A DNA stretch of 17,027 bases from Entomomonas sp964395065. GTDB lineage: Bacteria; Pseudomonadota; Gammaproteobacteria; Pseudomonadales; Pseudomonadaceae. Positions 15,864-17,027 of the stretch are shown here, piece after piece (positions within the stretch are counted from its first letter, which is position 1; every line of letters starts with the position of its first letter). Both the position numbers and the translations under genes were made by a program. The notes beneath the pieces are model-generated. The model saw only the letters and a program-made list of their open reading frames with translations, was not told where the DNA came from and did no database searches. Location: positions 1 to 17,027 of the forward strand of contig CAYNAM010000052.1 in the NCBI GenBank assembly GCA_964395065.1. The letters run 5' to 3'.

Positions 15864-16037
15864 GAATTTTTATATGTTTAAGTTTTTAGTATTTGTTTTA
15901 GTTATTATGACGTAGCTTAATGAAAGTACTTTTTATTTCTATATAATGATAAATAGGCAGCTAAATAGTGTTCTTTAATTTTATGTTATGAGTTAAAGTA
16001 ATAATGTTTGCGTTGTATTAAAGTCGGTGTATACTAT
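15864..16037. other. AT-rich spacer without supported features
   Basis: Between the pseudogene and the next promoter I see only AT-rich sequence. There is no open frame with a ribosome site, no hairpin with a T run and no repeat. Together with 15404-15487 (also featureless apart from a weak AAAAG/CTTTT hairpin behind pyrD) it flanks the decayed gene. Confidence 0.5.
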
Positions 16038-16065
16038 TTGAAAGAATTGCCTATAAAGCGATAAT
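16038..16065 (+). promoter_or_regulatory. Predicted sigma-70 promoter of the small membrane protein
   Basis: TTGAAA (16038-16043, 5 of 6), a 16-base spacer and GATAAT (16060-16065, 5 of 6). Transcription would begin near 16072, leaving little leader for the ATG at 16085 and somewhat more for the one at 16097. Confidence 0.45.
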
Positions 16066-16084
16066 TTAAACACTATTATTATAT

Positions 16085-16645
16085 ATGGGTAGTTACATGA
16101 CAGATAATTTCTTTGCAATTTTTGTACTGTTTATTTTGGTAATATTTTTGGGCTTATTGATTTATAAGCTTTATGAGTTAAGCAAAGCCTCAAAAAGGCA
16201 ATTACTAAAAACATCTGATTTTAATCTGTTACTTGAGGAGATAGATGATATAGACGGTTTTAATTATTTTCTTTATGAAAAATCAGTTAATTATGAGGAT
16301 TTTGAAAAAGAGAAATTATTTTTACTGCAATATCTTGAAAAGAACTCAGGCTCATTGGAGCAATTAGCGACTGCTTATGAGTTAATAGAAATTTATATCG
16401 ATTACAAATTAAATAATGCACCAGATTCTCAGCAAACGGTTCTTATGTCTTTTTATACTACTCATTATGAGCTTACTAAAGAGAGTTTAAAGAAAAAGTT
16501 TGAAGAGAAGTCAAATACATTGATTAACAATAAAATGTCAAATCCTTCATTAGTAAGTGGCACAAACAGTACAGCTCAAACAGTAAAAGGAATACAGGAA
16601 GGTAGTTTGGCAGTGCAGTTGCTTAAACTGAAGACGAAAAATTAA
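16085..16645 (+). CDS. Unknown single-pass membrane protein with charged helical domain
   Basis: I do not recognise this 186-residue protein. One hydrophobic segment near the N-terminus (about 9-28) is followed by positive residues (KLYELSKASKRQ), which suggests a cytoplasmic location for the rest. Residues 40-145 are acidic and helix-rich, with FNLLLEEIDDIDGFNYFLYE, FEKEKLFLLQYLEKN and a LATAYELIEIYIDYKL stretch, perhaps a coiled coil or helical bundle. The last 40 residues are Ser/Thr/Asn-rich and probably disordered. The second ATG (16097, residue 5) may be the true start, since the leader to the first would be very short; neither has a strong ribosome site. The gene stands alone between a pseudogene and a coding relic, has a plausible promoter and ends at a hairpin. 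Base composition is as AT-rich as the surroundings. Confidence 0.75.
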   Translation: MGSYMTDNFFAIFVLFILVIFLGLLIYKLYELSKASKRQLLKTSDFNLLLEEIDDIDGFNYFLYEKSVNYEDFEKEKLFLLQYLEKNSGSLEQLATAYELIEIYIDYKLNNAPDSQQTVLMSFYTTHYELTKESLKKKFEEKSNTLINNKMSNPSLVSGTNSTAQTVKGIQEGSLAVQLLKLKTKN

Positions 16646-16648
16646 TTT

Positions 16649-16689
16649 AAAAGAGAGCCCTTTAGTCGTGAAGGGCTTGGTGATTTTTT
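16649..16689. terminator. Probable bidirectional terminator
   Basis: AGCCCTT (16656-16662) pairs with AAGGGCT (16671-16677) around an 8-base loop. On the plus strand the T run comes six bases late (16684-16689). On the minus strand a C and then TTTT follow the stem (complement of 16649-16654). It could serve the membrane protein on plus and a lost gene on minus. Confidence 0.5.
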
Positions 16690-16699
16690 AGTATTGGAA

Positions 16700-16783
16700 T
16701 TAATCAGTTACCATATAATAACCCCCATGTGATTTGCGATCTGATGAGTATTGGCCGTAGCGATAAAACACCCTGTCAAAACG
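16700..16783 (-). pseudogene. Short coding relic: 3' end of a lost minus-strand gene
   Basis: Read on the minus strand, 27 codons run from just after a TGA (16784-16786) to a TAA at 16700-16702. They spell RFDRVFYRYGQYSSDRKS followed by HGGYYMVTD. The richness in Arg, Tyr and Gly, higher GC than its surroundings, and a hairpin with minus-strand TTTT just beyond the stop all suggest the tail of a former gene. No start codon, ribosome site or longer frame is left, and I cannot assign a family. Chance cannot be excluded for so short a piece. Confidence 0.35.
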
Positions 16784-17006
16784 TCATAATGTAATAATAA
16801 ATAATTATGATTAAAAGATCAAAGTCTATAAATGCCAAGGCTTATAAAACTATTTATGTTTTAAAAAATCATCTAAAAAATAACAGATAGTTATTCACCC
16901 GACTAACGTTTAATGTTAAAATTCCTGCATGAATTCTGGGCTTATGACGAGCTAAACAATTTCGACTGAATGAAAAAAATAATATTCTATGGTTTTTTTT
17001 GCACCA
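16784..17006. other. AT-rich region without supported features
   Basis: No frame, RNA, hairpin terminator or repeat can be supported here. It probably holds the promoter of the gene that begins at 17020, but no convincing -35/-10 pair stands out. Confidence 0.4.
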
Positions 17007-17027
17007 AAGGATAGGGAGAATGCTGTA
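17007..17027 (+). CDS. Likely start of a gene cut by the window edge
   Basis: AAGGA at 17007-17011 lies 8 bases before an ATG at 17020-17022, an ideal ribosome-site spacing, after a long AT-rich leader. Only the first two codons (Met-Leu) and part of a third are in the window, so nothing can be said about the product. The coding part starts at 17020. Confidence 0.45.

Overview
This window looks like chromosomal DNA from an AT-rich gammaproteobacterium, probably of the Pseudomonadales. The clues are the hemC-hemD-hemX-hemY operon, a CmoM-type tRNA methyltransferase, a class 2 (membrane) dihydroorotate dehydrogenase, a YciA thioesterase and a WbpM-like long sugar-nucleotide dehydratase. The low GC content combined with Pseudomonas-like gene content recalls insect-associated Pseudomonadaceae such as Entomomonas. 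That placement is from memory and is an inference. I see no CRISPR array, insertion sequence, integrase, phage gene, tRNA or rRNA.

Layout. Bases 2-400 hold the 3' end of a PrpF-family isomerase, convergent with a DASS/CitT-type anion transporter (707-2152, minus); each has its own hairpin terminator in the gap. Next on the plus strand come two envelope genes, a WbpM/FlaA1-like nucleotide-sugar 4,6-dehydratase and a cardiolipin synthase. A shared bidirectional terminator at 5971-5998 separates them from the minus-strand heme operon hemC-hemD-hemX-hemY (10123 down to 5997), which is preceded by a good promoter and by yciA. From 10830 to 12679 lie three plus-strand genes of unknown function: a 246-residue soluble protein that faintly resembles polymorphic-toxin immunity proteins, and two lipoproteins in tandem. 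Then tatD and cmoM (minus) lie back to back with pyrD (plus).

The right end (15404-17027) is gene-poor and decaying. It holds a clear pseudogene of a BOF/YgiW-family periplasmic OB-fold protein (several frameshifts, two in-frame stops), an unknown single-pass membrane protein with its own promoter, a short minus-strand coding relic just past that gene's terminator, and a likely start of a new gene at the window edge.

The genes are mostly housekeeping: tetrapyrrole synthesis (HemC makes hydroxymethylbilane, HemD closes it to uroporphyrinogen III; HemX and HemY are membrane proteins of unclear role), pyrimidine synthesis, tRNA wobble modification, phospholipid and surface glycan synthesis, and organic-anion metabolism. 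I found no convincing new multi-gene system. The best leads are the 10830-12679 unknown cluster and the decay zone at the right end.
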